DNA of 64,000 nucleotides from Spirochaetaceae bacterium (GTDB lineage Bacteria > Spirochaetota > Spirochaetia > WTKD01): the NCBI GenBank assembly GCA_011524535.1, contig WTKD01000005.1, forward strand, positions 62,001 to 126,000, written 5' to 3'. The translations under genes and the position numbers were made by a program. Positions 16,771 through 25,670 of the stretch are shown here, piece after piece (positions within the stretch are counted from its first letter, which is position 1; each line of letters opens with the position of its first letter). The notes below the pieces were generated by a model that was not told the DNA's origin, made no database searches, and saw nothing but the letters and a program-made list of their open reading frames with translations.

Positions 16771-19700
16771 CTATTTGGAAAAGAGTTGCGTCACTTCGCT
16801 CTCTTTAGAATTTCCCCCATCCCGATACAGCCGATAACTCTTTTCGTACAGTTTTCGCGTTGGAAGATCATCCGGAATAAGTTTGAGAGCATTAGCAAAA
16901 TTGTGCACCGCCTTGCCCCAGTTCTTTCTTTTAAAGAAATATACCGCTTCTTGATAATAGAACAAAAACCTTTTCTCTATATCGTGTGAATACTTTGAAA
17001 CGGGCCACAAGGATATGTCGTCTCTTTCTTTCAAAATTTCATACACCGATGTAACTTCGCTTTTTCCTTTGACCATTACATGATCCACAAACCGATACAC
17101 AATAGAATCATCTAATTGCTTCATTGTTTCTTCGCTAATAAGGATAGATGTGCCATAGAATTTATTTAAAGACTCGAGCCGACTCGCTAGGTTTACCCCA
17201 TCCCCCAAGGCTGTATAATTCAACCGTTGGTCAGATCCAACATTACCAACCAACACAACCCCGCTGTGTATACCTATTCGCGTTTTCTGAAAATCATTCG
17301 GAGGCAAATCATATAATCCTCGACTACACCGAATGGCAGCTCGACAGGCCCGTAATGCATGATCATCGATCTTCCATGGAGCACCCCAAAAAGCCATAAC
17401 CGCATCACCGATATATTTATCAATCGTACCCTGTTCGTTCATGATACAGGTGCTGAGGATATTGAAGTATTCTTTCAACTGTTCTAGTAATATTTCAGGT
17501 TTTGTCACTTCACTCAGCTGGGTGAAATTCTGAATATCTGAAAAAAACAGTGTGATATTCATCTTCTCAGCGCCAATCGTTGCAGCTTTATTGATCCTCA
17601 ACAGTTCCCTCACCACCTCGGTGGGAAGATACCGACTAAATGAATCCAATCCTTGCTTCAACGTACCCATTATTTTGTCGATGTTATTCACTTCGCTAAT
17701 ATTGGAACGTATGCCCAATCTGTGATCTATTTTCAGCTTGCTCATGTCACGCATTTCATCAGACAAAAATTCCAATGGCAGAGTGAGCCTACTAACAAGC
17801 ATGCTCGTAAGAACAGCAATAATAATAAAAATCAATACTGTTACCATGAATTGAAGGATAACCCCGCGCGTTGCAATTTCCAACAAAGGTCCTTCAGGAA
17901 TGACCATACCAATCTTCCAATCAAAACTTTCTGAAAATTGAGCATCAACCTGTATTCCGTAATAATACCTGTTTTGGAGTGTGAATCTAGAGAAATCGCC
18001 TAGATCGGTTGGTTCTGCATTGCTACTCACCCCACTTATTTGACGACTCAGGGTTTGCAATATATCGCTGGAGAGCAATCTACTAAGAAATTCAGATTGA
18101 CCAGTCCTCTGTGTGTCCAAATTATTAAACGAGTCAAAAGATGCACGAACCAAACTATCTGGGCTATCAACCGTTCGATAGCGAATAGGATCGAAGGTCT
18201 CTGATTCTTCGTTTTGATAGTAGAGACGAGCTCCTGCTTCTGTTGAATCGCTAGAAATCGCTATCAATTCATTGGATTCCCTTTCAAAAATGTATATCAA
18301 TGCTTGCGCCTGTGTTGCAACGCTCAATTCTGACAAAAATACAGAAAAATCTCCCAGATCAACATCGATTCCAATCACCCCTATCAAATTTCCATCGTCA
18401 TCATAGAATGGATGGGCATATGTAGCCCCTATAACATCGCTGGAAGCAAAAACATACACATTCGTCCAGGCTGGTCCTTGTTTTTCAGCCGCGCGGATAT
18501 ACCATGGACGCAATCGAGGATCATAGGGATCAGCAACAATTCTATCTACCGTCAATAGCGGATCGCTATCAAAGATATACACTTCACGCACATCATTTCC
18601 CTCTAACGTAAAACGTCTGCGCCGTAATCCTTCACCCTGAATTTCTCGACCTACTAGTAAAAATTCTCCATTCTGAAGTCCAAGAAACACTGATGCGATA
18701 GTGTCGTTTTTCTCAATAATTGTATCGCTAAAAATACTTTCAAGTTCATCAAAACTATCAATGTCCACATATTCTGAATCGAAGAGAAGCTCTATAGTAG
18801 TAATCGATGATTTTGCTTGACTAAAATAATCTTCTATTCTTCGCTCGATATGCCTCAGGTTCTCATCCATTATGACATTTGTGACCCCTTGCATCGAAAC
18901 CCTTGTTCCAGAATAGTTCACAATTGTGGTAACAACGCCATACCCGGCAAGCATCACCAACATGAGTAATAATACGCTTATACGAAAAGGAATACTTGTA
19001 ATATTCTCACTTTTATTGGCTTTAAAACGTATTCTTTTGTGTTTCTTTTTTACTTCTGTGCCGAATAGGTCTTCCTTATCGTCTTCGCTCTGCCGCGCAT
19101 GACCCGGCGAAAGTTCTTCTTGATCCAAAGCAGTATCATCTTGCACATCAAGAAGAGCTTTTTCTTCTGGAATCTCTGCTTTACTTGTTTCTTTCGATAA
19201 TTCCATCACTGCATCGTATGCAGGCTGTGACCTAATAGATACAGAAATCAATAAAGAAGAAAGGACTGAAACCACCCTTCCAAACGGGACAAGAATACTA
19301 GCCAGGGCTACTAATGGCACTTGCAAAAATATCCCCAATTGATCGGTATTATAAATCAACTCCTTATCGAGAGAATTAAGAAGTTGTTCAAACGATAGAA
19401 ACAGGGCATTTTGTCCCAAACTGAATATTTGCTGTAGTGTTTCCCAGATTGTCAAATCGATGTTGTATATTTCCAGACTGGTTAAGACTGTGAATACAAT
19501 AATGGCAAAGAATCCCAGGTTCAGGGGTATAATTAGTGAAAAAAATAGTTTGACAGCGGCTCTTCGCCTTGGATGAGGATTAAGAAGATGTACGACTTCT
19601 GGAAAGGCAATCACATTTGATCCACCAAAAAAGCTAAGCGAAATAATTCTAAACACACCTCCAGCCGTTTTGCCGGTAGATATACCATCATTTCGTGCAA

Positions 19701-20478
19701 TAATTGTGATAAGGGCTACGAATAGAATCCCAATAATTGCGCCAAATATGAGTACATAACGTGGGATGAGAAATGAAAATGGGATTTCTGTCGCGGTCAT
19801 TTGTACTACTATACTCGCAACCGAAGGTACCAAAATTATTGGCAACACCGACAAAATCACTCGGTATATTTTTTCTAGCGCAGATGATAATCCGTCGCTC
19901 AGATCCACAAAATAGTTCGTCTCTTTTTTCGACAATATAACGAACACAATCCCCAGAAGGATGGACATGAAAACTATACCGTATAGTTCTCCCGTATAGA
20001 TCGCCGAAAAAAGGTTTTCAGGTATGACGGTTCGTATGATATCGAAAATTAATCCATTCGGACCCCAGACTGTTGTAGAAGTACTGCTTGTCGCACTGTA
20101 AATGGTTGTTTCTTTGTCGAAAGAATCGTTTGAACTGTAAAGCTCAGAACGTTGGCTTTCGCTTAAAGGATTTGAAGAACTAATACCTTGATGTCCAAGA
20201 AAAATTGCACCAACCAATAAAAGTAATATCCCAAAGCCTAAAAAGAGGAGCCATATAATTTTTCGTAATACCTTAAAATCTCCAGCTAACTTGGTTATCG
20301 TGACTATGAGCGAGAGAAAAACAATAGGAACGGCAATTGCAATAAGTAATTCATAATACAGTCCTATGATTTCTTGAAGGACGAGAAAAATATTCGATTG
20401 TACGCCTAGACCCAAGAACACCCCCGCGATAACCGCAATAGGTATACTGAAAAGGTTCTGGAGAATTTTTCGAATCAT
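16771..20478 (-). CDS. Symporter-like membrane domain fused to dCache sensor and class III adenylate cyclase
   Basis: A single 1235-residue chain. Residues 1-415 form a dicarboxylate/amino-acid:cation symporter (SDF) fold. Residues 420-490 are an acidic then basic linker. A membrane helix lies at about 498-520. A periplasmic dCache domain at about 525-860 has Y652, R657, W659, Y660 and D705, the spacing of the amino-acid-binding dCache motif. Then come a helix (872-895), a HAMP-like segment, and a class III cyclase at 970-1150. The cyclase keeps metal Asp981 and Asp1025, Lys1021 and Thr1089 for adenine, and Asn1096/Arg1100. A short TPR-like tail ends at 1235. The symporter part has lost most canonical site residues (NMDGT is NLGFF), so it may sense rather than transport. 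It is third in the unit, three bases after the binding-protein gene. Confidence 0.9.
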   Translation of the reverse strand: MIRKILQNLFSIPIAVIAGVFLGLGVQSNIFLVLQEIIGLYYELLIAIAVPIVFLSLIVTITKLAGDFKVLRKIIWLLFLGFGILLLLVGAIFLGHQGISSSNPLSESQRSELYSSNDSFDKETTIYSATSSTSTTVWGPNGLIFDIIRTVIPENLFSAIYTGELYGIVFMSILLGIVFVILSKKETNYFVDLSDGLSSALEKIYRVILSVLPIILVPSVASIVVQMTATEIPFSFLIPRYVLIFGAIIGILFVALITIIARNDGISTGKTAGGVFRIISLSFFGGSNVIAFPEVVHLLNPHPRRRAAVKLFFSLIIPLNLGFFAIIVFTVLTSLEIYNIDLTIWETLQQIFSLGQNALFLSFEQLLNSLDKELIYNTDQLGIFLQVPLVALASILVPFGRVVSVLSSLLISVSIRSQPAYDAVMELSKETSKAEIPEEKALLDVQDDTALDQEELSPGHARQSEDDKEDLFGTEVKKKHKRIRFKANKSENITSIPFRISVLLLMLVMLAGYGVVTTIVNYSGTRVSMQGVTNVIMDENLRHIERRIEDYFSQAKSSITTIELLFDSEYVDIDSFDELESIFSDTIIEKNDTIASVFLGLQNGEFLLVGREIQGEGLRRRRFTLEGNDVREVYIFDSDPLLTVDRIVADPYDPRLRPWYIRAAEKQGPAWTNVYVFASSDVIGATYAHPFYDDDGNLIGVIGIDVDLGDFSVFLSELSVATQAQALIYIFERESNELIAISSDSTEAGARLYYQNEESETFDPIRYRTVDSPDSLVRASFDSFNNLDTQRTGQSEFLSRLLSSDILQTLSRQISGVSSNAEPTDLGDFSRFTLQNRYYYGIQVDAQFSESFDWKIGMVIPEGPLLEIATRGVILQFMVTVLIFIIIAVLTSMLVSRLTLPLEFLSDEMRDMSKLKIDHRLGIRSNISEVNNIDKIMGTLKQGLDSFSRYLPTEVVRELLRINKAATIGAEKMNITLFFSDIQNFTQLSEVTKPEILLEQLKEYFNILSTCIMNEQGTIDKYIGDAVMAFWGAPWKIDDHALRACRAAIRCSRGLYDLPPNDFQKTRIGIHSGVVLVGNVGSDQRLNYTALGDGVNLASRLESLNKFYGTSILISEETMKQLDDSIVYRFVDHVMVKGKSEVTSVYEILKERDDISLWPVSKYSHDIEKRFLFYYQEAVYFFKRKNWGKAVHNFANALKLIPDDLPTRKLYEKSYRLYRDGGNSKESEVTQLFSK

Positions 20479-20481
20479 TCT

Positions 20482-21297
20482 TTATTCGATAGCAGCCAAT
20501 TCAAATTGATTCAACAATTTATCAACCGTCAGATTTAGATTTTGAGACTCCAAATATATATTCACCCATTTTGCAAACTGACTACTTTCCCAAGGCAAAG
20601 CCATCGCAATAGGATCGCGTGTATCTTTCAACAATACCGTCTTCACATTCAATGCGGAATCGGGCCTTGATTTTATTACTTTTTTTATTTCAAGTTCATC
20701 GCGATAGGCAGCAAGGATTTCTCCTGAAAACACCGCCTCAACAACCGCATCCCATGTCGGATACTCAACCAATGTTGCACTTGGAAAGTTAATACCCGCA
20801 AACACTGCGTAGGAAGAATTCGCTACAACTCCAAGACTTCCTGTAAATTGCCGAACAAAAGAATCAACTTCATCATCCCGAACTTTTTCGGCTAGTAGCA
20901 ATCGGTTGACCATCAAGGCTTGCCGGAGCACTATGTATGGCTCGCTATACTGCACCAGTTGAGCTCGTGTGCTCGTTCGGCTCAATTTTGAAATAACAAT
21001 ATCAGCATCACCGTTTGCGACAATAGTTACCAAATCATTAAATGACTGTGCATTACGATTGAATTCCAGATCAACCCCTAGCCCATCTGCGATTCCACGG
21101 GCTAGTTCCACATCAATCCCTGCCCAATTTCCTTCGTTATCCCTGAAAAAAAATGGAACTTGTTCTCGAGGGAGCTGAGCAACCACCAGTGACCCTCGTT
21201 CGCGTATACGGGTTATGTCTGGTGCGTATTCCTGCGCCGACAATACCGTTCCAAAAAGTAAAAATATAACAACAGAATAAATCAATGTTTTCATCAC
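20482..21297 (-). CDS. Periplasmic amino-acid-binding protein (SBP family 3)
   Basis: The 271-residue product has a signal peptide (about 1-21, cleavage near LSA-Q) and a family 3 fold. It shows the ERGSLVVA start, FFFRDNEGNWAGIDVELARGIAD, the GDADIVISKLSRTSTRAQLVQYSEPY ligand-site region, and the DPIAMAL segment. Such proteins normally feed polar amino-acid ABC transporters, but no ABC permease or ATPase of that type is adjacent. It lies between a symporter gene and the symporter-cyclase gene. The start may be GTG at 21297, eight bases after GGAG, or ATG at 21294; both overlap the stop of the symporter gene. A role in presenting ligand to its neighbours is inference. Confidence 0.9.
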   Translation of the reverse strand: MMKTLIYSVVIFLLFGTVLSAQEYAPDITRIRERGSLVVAQLPREQVPFFFRDNEGNWAGIDVELARGIADGLGVDLEFNRNAQSFNDLVTIVANGDADIVISKLSRTSTRAQLVQYSEPYIVLRQALMVNRLLLAEKVRDDEVDSFVRQFTGSLGVVANSSYAVFAGINFPSATLVEYPTWDAVVEAVFSGEILAAYRDELEIKKVIKSRPDSALNVKTVLLKDTRDPIAMALPWESSQFAKWVNIYLESQNLNLTVDKLLNQFELAAIE

Positions 21298-22613
21298 TGT
21301 ACAGTCTCCGTACTTTTGGTAAAATTTTGCAGAGCATCACTTACATTTTTCTTGCGCTTACTTGTCGAAATTGGTGATACCAATGTAGTAAACATAATGT
21401 TTGTATGAACAATAAGTAAACTTCTCATTGGATCAACAATTGGATCGATGGCAAATAGAATTAATAACAGCGTTTCCGTTGGCAGCCCGAGACCTCTGAC
21501 CGCAATTGCAATCATACTCAGCGTGGCAAATCCCGTTGCTCCAGCGGTTCCAATTCCTGCAGCAACAGCGGTCACTATCAACAATAAAATTTGCGGAATT
21601 TCCAATGAAATACCATATAGCTGCGCCCCAAAAACTCCAGCAAGAGCAAAGTACAACACGTTTCCATACCTTCCCAACGTTATACACAAGGGAAAAACAA
21701 ATTTTGTCGTTAATCGCTCAGAATTAAGCCCCTCCGTTAGGGTTTCCAGCGAGGCAGGAATTGCTGCAATACTGCTTCTCGTTGAGAATGCAACAAAGAT
21801 AGGGCTCAAACAAGCCTTCAGCACCTTCACGATAGATAACCTTGAACGCACCGAGATGATTACGGTATTAACAACAATGAGAAGTAGACCCAGTCCATAG
21901 AATGAAATAATTAGTTTGATTGATGCCAACAAGGCTGTAATCCCCGTAGACTTAACTTGCTCTGCAACAAGCACAAACAAACCAATGGGTAGCAAATACA
22001 TGGTCCAAGCGATGATCTTGTTAAATGACAGATATATCCCTGTGCTGAGACTAATAATGTAATCGCTTTGCTCTTTCTTTATATAGGCGATAGCAATACC
22101 AAACAAAATAGCAAAAAACACAATTCTCAGTATTTCAGAATTAACAAGAGAAGCAAAAATATTCTTTGGAATGAGTTCTTGGAGGAAAATCAGCACCCCC
22201 TCTTCAGTATTGACAGGTTCATCATCTGCATCGGCATCAAGGCTTACGCCATAATCTGTTTCGACGCTAGAAGATTCGACTATCTGCCCTAGAATATTTC
22301 TCTGATCTTGCTCTACCACTCCTGGTCCAGTCACTGTCCCGGTAAACACACCAAGTGTACTGGTCGCAAATAATGTGAGGAATAGAAATACAGTAAATTT
22401 CCAGAGTACCCTTTGAGTAACCGAAGGAGATCGTATCAGCTCAGCTATACTCGAAAGAATTGCAGTCAATACAATTGGAACCACACACATCTGGAGCAAG
22501 GCAACATATACTGTGCCAATGGGAGCCACGTACGAAACAATTCCATCGCCCGCAAATATGCCAAATACTATCCCACCAACTATTGATAAAAGAATTAACC
22601 AAGGGTTTTTCAT
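21294..22613 (-). CDS. Dicarboxylate/amino acid:cation symporter (DAACS/SDF family)
   Basis: An inner-membrane symporter of about 439 residues with eight helices and two re-entrant hairpins. HP1 keeps TRSS in FSTRSSIAAIPASLE. Helix 8 keeps D and R in AIDPIVDPMRS, equivalents of the substrate-binding D394 and R397 of GltPh. Helix 7 differs: the canonical NMDGT is RYGNV, so the cation sites must be altered. An acidic extracellular insert (QIVESSSVETDYGVSLDADADD) lies between helices 3 and 4, as in the neighbouring fusion protein, suggesting both arose by duplication. The ATG at 22613 has GGGAG eight bases upstream. First gene of the seven-gene unit. Confidence 0.9.
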   Translation of the reverse strand: MKNPWLILLSIVGGIVFGIFAGDGIVSYVAPIGTVYVALLQMCVVPIVLTAILSSIAELIRSPSVTQRVLWKFTVFLFLTLFATSTLGVFTGTVTGPGVVEQDQRNILGQIVESSSVETDYGVSLDADADDEPVNTEEGVLIFLQELIPKNIFASLVNSEILRIVFFAILFGIAIAYIKKEQSDYIISLSTGIYLSFNKIIAWTMYLLPIGLFVLVAEQVKSTGITALLASIKLIISFYGLGLLLIVVNTVIISVRSRLSIVKVLKACLSPIFVAFSTRSSIAAIPASLETLTEGLNSERLTTKFVFPLCITLGRYGNVLYFALAGVFGAQLYGISLEIPQILLLIVTAVAAGIGTAGATGFATLSMIAIAVRGLGLPTETLLLILFAIDPIVDPMRSLLIVHTNIMFTTLVSPISTSKRKKNVSDALQNFTKSTETVQ

Positions 22614-22699
22614 GATATTATCTCCCAAATACAATAACTTACCAACATTTATTAGATACCGTTATCATCCTTCGTTATATATAATAACTTTTTTGCTAT

Positions 22700-22728
22700 A
22701 TTATACAAGCGACCACATTTCTTATCAA
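22700..22728 (-). promoter_or_regulatory. Consensus promoter of the symporter-cyclase-peptide transport unit
   Basis: On the minus strand TTGATA (22728-22723) and TATAAT (22705-22700) are 17 bases apart, and TTG lies just before the -10. The predicted 5' leader is about 80 bases. No other equally good promoter appears before the six downstream genes. Confidence 0.75.
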
Positions 22729-22852
22729 AAAATTATACAACCGACAAACTATGCCTCACTCCGGGTCTGTTGTGTTACTATAAAAAGAAGGCGAGAACAC
22801 GAGCATTGAAGAGTACTGTGAACCCGCCAAAAGGAAGGAAAAAGGAGGAACC

Positions 22853-22912
22853 ATGAACAGCATTAAAGCTGGTCTTAAATATTATTTAAGACATTGTCAG
22901 TGTAGATGGTAA
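22853..22912 (+). CDS. 19-codon mini-ORF with a perfect ribosome site, possible leader peptide
   Basis: ATG at 22853 is preceded by AAAGGAGG four bases upstream, one of the best ribosome sites in the window. The frame encodes MNSIKAGLKYYLRHCQCRW and stops at 22910-22912, about 48 bases before murD. A 9-bp perfect inverted repeat (22872-22880 and 22884-22892) lies inside it. The peptide is basic with two cysteines. It may be a leader peptide for murD, a small protein, or a decayed gene start. The remaining gene-free sequence at 22729-22852 shows no further clear element; an ACTATAAAA near 22778-22786 could be a weak -10. Confidence 0.45.
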   Translation: MNSIKAGLKYYLRHCQCRW

Positions 22913-22960
22913 CAAAGAATTAGTCAACTATTTTTGGAGTTATTTGAAATTTTTTTTATT

Positions 22961-24457
22961 ATGGACTTATTTAGTTTAAAAAAAAAGATTGTTGTTGTGT
23001 TGGGATTGGGTCTTCATGGGGGTGGCATATCTGCAGCAAAATTTTGTTCAAAAGCCGGGGCACATGTTATTGTTACCGACAAAAAAGATGCCAAAACATT
23101 AAGGAATAGCATTGAAGCATTGAAAGGATATCCTATCACATTTGTACTCGGTGAACATCGAAAGAAGGATATAGAAGAAGCGGACATCGTATTAAAGAAT
23201 CCCGCCATACCCGCGCAATCGCACATATTAACATGGGCGAATTGGATAGAAACCGATATTTCGCTTTTTTTACGAACAAAAAAAGACTGGCAACAGCATT
23301 GGGGTATTACCGGCAGCAAAGGAAAATCGACGACAACTGCTTTGCTTGGGCATGTAGCCCAACAATGCCTCTCTTCTTCTGTAGGGATCGCTGGAAATAT
23401 AGGTGTCTCCCCTCTATCCAGTGCCTCGCAAAAACTACATACTCTTGTTCTAGAACTTTCATCATTTCAGTTAGGCGATCTAAAAAGAGTCTGTGAACAA
23501 CAAAGCGTAAAAAAAAGCCCATTTGGGGAAAAACTGATTCCAGAATTCTCACAGGCATTCCTTACCAATATCTATCCGGATCATCAAAACCGCTATAACA
23601 GTTTCGAAAGCTATGTGGCCGATAAAATGGCTCTATTTGAATTTCAAAATCCAAACGATCAAGCGTATATCGCAGAGCAAGCCCTCCCATTCATTCCGCC
23701 GGTTGCTGCTCGCCTCCATACCATAGGTTCGAACGACCAACACCATCCAGAACCTAGAGTACAAAGCATCATACAAAATAGTCATTCACAGACCCGAATC
23801 CATAGCGATTCCATCACCATCCAGGATAATGCAGGTTCTCACATAATCCCATTTTCAAAAATCCCCATGATACCGAGTATCCCAAATCTATACGCGGTAA
23901 GTTTTTGTATACAAAGTATGCTCCAGAATGAGGTTGAACTGAATGCAATTCTCGAAGCATTACATTCATTCAAGGGATTGCCTCATCGCATGCAATACCT
24001 AGGCTCGTTTCACGGAACAACAATTTTCAACGATAATGCTGCAACCATCCCCCAGGCAACTCAAGCTTCTCTGAGTCAATTTAATCCAACAAGCAATCCC
24101 CATTCCGCCGCTTCACCCGTAGTGCTTATACTTGGGGGCGCCGATAAAAACCTCGACCTATCCCCACTAGAAACAATAGCAAAAAACGTATCTGCCATCT
24201 TTCTCGTACCTGGTAACGCCAGTGAACGATTCAAACAATATCTCATGGGTATAGGGTATCAAAACCTACATTCTTCATACAAAACATTTGAAGAAGCCTG
24301 CATCGCTGCCTTGAAAGCTGCTCACACAATGCCATCCTCTGTTCTTCTTTGCTCTCCTGGGGCAACATCTTTTGCTGAATTTGATCATGAGTTCCAAAGA
24401 GGTGATGCATTTGTTACATGCGTCCATCGCTTTTTTGGTATCAACCAACAGCATTAA
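22961..24457 (+). CDS. murD: UDP-N-acetylmuramoylalanine--D-glutamate ligase
   Basis: MurD adds D-glutamate to UDP-MurNAc-L-Ala in the cytoplasm. The product has the N-terminal Rossmann segment VVVLGLGLHGGG, the ATP loop GITGSKGKST (115-124), the LELSSFQL segment, the central NIYPDHQNRY motif, the third-domain KGLPHRMQYLG and the C-terminal LLCSPGATSFAEFDHEFQRGDAF. I chose ATG at 22961 (498 residues); a TTG at 22934 would add nine hydrophobic residues. The ribosome site GGAG lies 21 bases before this ATG, which is far, so the TTG start remains possible. It is longer than E. coli MurD, partly from an insert around residues 165-185. Confidence 0.93.
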   Translation: MDLFSLKKKIVVVLGLGLHGGGISAAKFCSKAGAHVIVTDKKDAKTLRNSIEALKGYPITFVLGEHRKKDIEEADIVLKNPAIPAQSHILTWANWIETDISLFLRTKKDWQQHWGITGSKGKSTTTALLGHVAQQCLSSSVGIAGNIGVSPLSSASQKLHTLVLELSSFQLGDLKRVCEQQSVKKSPFGEKLIPEFSQAFLTNIYPDHQNRYNSFESYVADKMALFEFQNPNDQAYIAEQALPFIPPVAARLHTIGSNDQHHPEPRVQSIIQNSHSQTRIHSDSITIQDNAGSHIIPFSKIPMIPSIPNLYAVSFCIQSMLQNEVELNAILEALHSFKGLPHRMQYLGSFHGTTIFNDNAATIPQATQASLSQFNPTSNPHSAASPVVLILGGADKNLDLSPLETIAKNVSAIFLVPGNASERFKQYLMGIGYQNLHSSYKTFEEACIAALKAAHTMPSSVLLCSPGATSFAEFDHEFQRGDAFVTCVHRFFGINQQH

Positions 24458-24533
24458 TTTCTATTACACAACCGCCAGCACCTATAGTGGGGTATCTACT
24501 TTTTATAATTAATTGTCTGTTTTCTGTGACAAA

Positions 24534-25670
24534 TCAGCGCCTTCGAATTTTTTCGTATAGACGCATCATGTAGGCAGAGAGTGGCCGCTGAACAATATCC
24601 CAACATCCCATCCGCTCTAACAAGATTCCCCCAAACATCTTCTTGAATCGGGTAATGCCTGCGTATCGTTGCTTATGTGGATGTAGTCCAAAAAAGTCAT
24701 ACAGATCCGCCCCTTGTGATTTTGAATGACGAATGGCTTCCCATTGTATCGCATAATTAGCCATTGTTTGCTGCCCTTCATGATTACTTCCTCCAAAGAG
24801 GTATGTAGCTGAACCCTTGTACTGCAAGACCATGATACTTGCCACGAGTCGCTTATTCACATAGGCCCCCAAACAGAAACAAGAATCTTTTCCAAACAAG
24901 GCACAAATATCCCGCATATAGGAAAGAGACCGAACAGAAATCCCTCGTTCAATTCCCGTCTGTTGGTGAAGTGTATAAAAATCTTCTACGCTACACACAT
25001 CAATCTGCACACCGCGCTTCTGCGCCAAACGAATATTATATCGACATTTTGGCTTCATCTGCGAAAGTAATTCTTCTTCGCTCTGCATCAACTCCATTAC
25101 TAGCGTATGCCTCATCTGAACGTCCCCAGGAGATTTGATGAGCCCAATGCACCTCAGATCCCTTTCACAGATTTCACTCATGGTTTCAGGGCTGGTTTTT
25201 CTTACAGAGTTTTGTTCAATCTGTAAGGCTTCTTTTTTTTCTGATTTCTCAGAAACATCAGTATCTTGGTAATGAAAATAATAAGGCAGATCCCAACGCA
25301 GAACTCCCGATCTCACTTTTTTCGACTTCAATCGATCTATATAAAAACGATGGAACTCCTGTATAAGCCTTTCACTGATCGGCTCTTCTGGGTCCCCTTC
25401 ACCCTGTTTTCTTGTTTGGGGTGTATTGATCAAATGTTCGGATAGAATAGGAGGATTTTCTTGTGTCGCTTCCTTTTTTTCTGGACTATTTTTATGCACC
25501 CCAAAATAAGGAGCATAGGAAAAAGAGAGAATTCCCGCCAAACGTCTCGTTAAAAGAAACCCCTCTGCAACACGCACGACGCGCCACCCATGACGCTCTT
25601 TTACATGTGCCCATTCATCGGATTGCAAAAAGCTGTTTAACCGATTAGAGTACAGCTCTCTAAGAGACAT
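24534..25670 (-). CDS. FemAB/FemX-like peptidoglycan aminoacyltransferase
   Basis: FemABX enzymes use aminoacyl-tRNA to add residues to the peptidoglycan stem peptide. The 378-residue product has the split GNAT-like fold signatures: SFLQSDEWAHVK near the start, KPKCRYNIRLAQKRGV in the middle, and YLFGGSN plus ADLYDFFGLHP toward the end. Two charged low-complexity inserts (about 57-100 and 135-170) are unusual. ATG at 25670 was chosen because it gives the normal FemX start; it overlaps the end of metG by 11 bases, so the genes are co-transcribed and probably translationally coupled. The identity of the added amino acid cannot be read from sequence. Confidence 0.85.
   Translation of the reverse strand: MSLRELYSNRLNSFLQSDEWAHVKERHGWRVVRVAEGFLLTRRLAGILSFSYAPYFGVHKNSPEKKEATQENPPILSEHLINTPQTRKQGEGDPEEPISERLIQEFHRFYIDRLKSKKVRSGVLRWDLPYYFHYQDTDVSEKSEKKEALQIEQNSVRKTSPETMSEICERDLRCIGLIKSPGDVQMRHTLVMELMQSEEELLSQMKPKCRYNIRLAQKRGVQIDVCSVEDFYTLHQQTGIERGISVRSLSYMRDICALFGKDSCFCLGAYVNKRLVASIMVLQYKGSATYLFGGSNHEGQQTMANYAIQWEAIRHSKSQGADLYDFFGLHPHKQRYAGITRFKKMFGGILLERMGCWDIVQRPLSAYMMRLYEKIRRR

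Noticed and set aside
16771-20478. Symporter and cyclase as two genes joined by an assembly error
   Set aside because: The frame is uninterrupted, the linker is coherent low-complexity acidic then basic sequence before a membrane helix, and neighbouring junctions are normal; it cannot be ruled out without reads.
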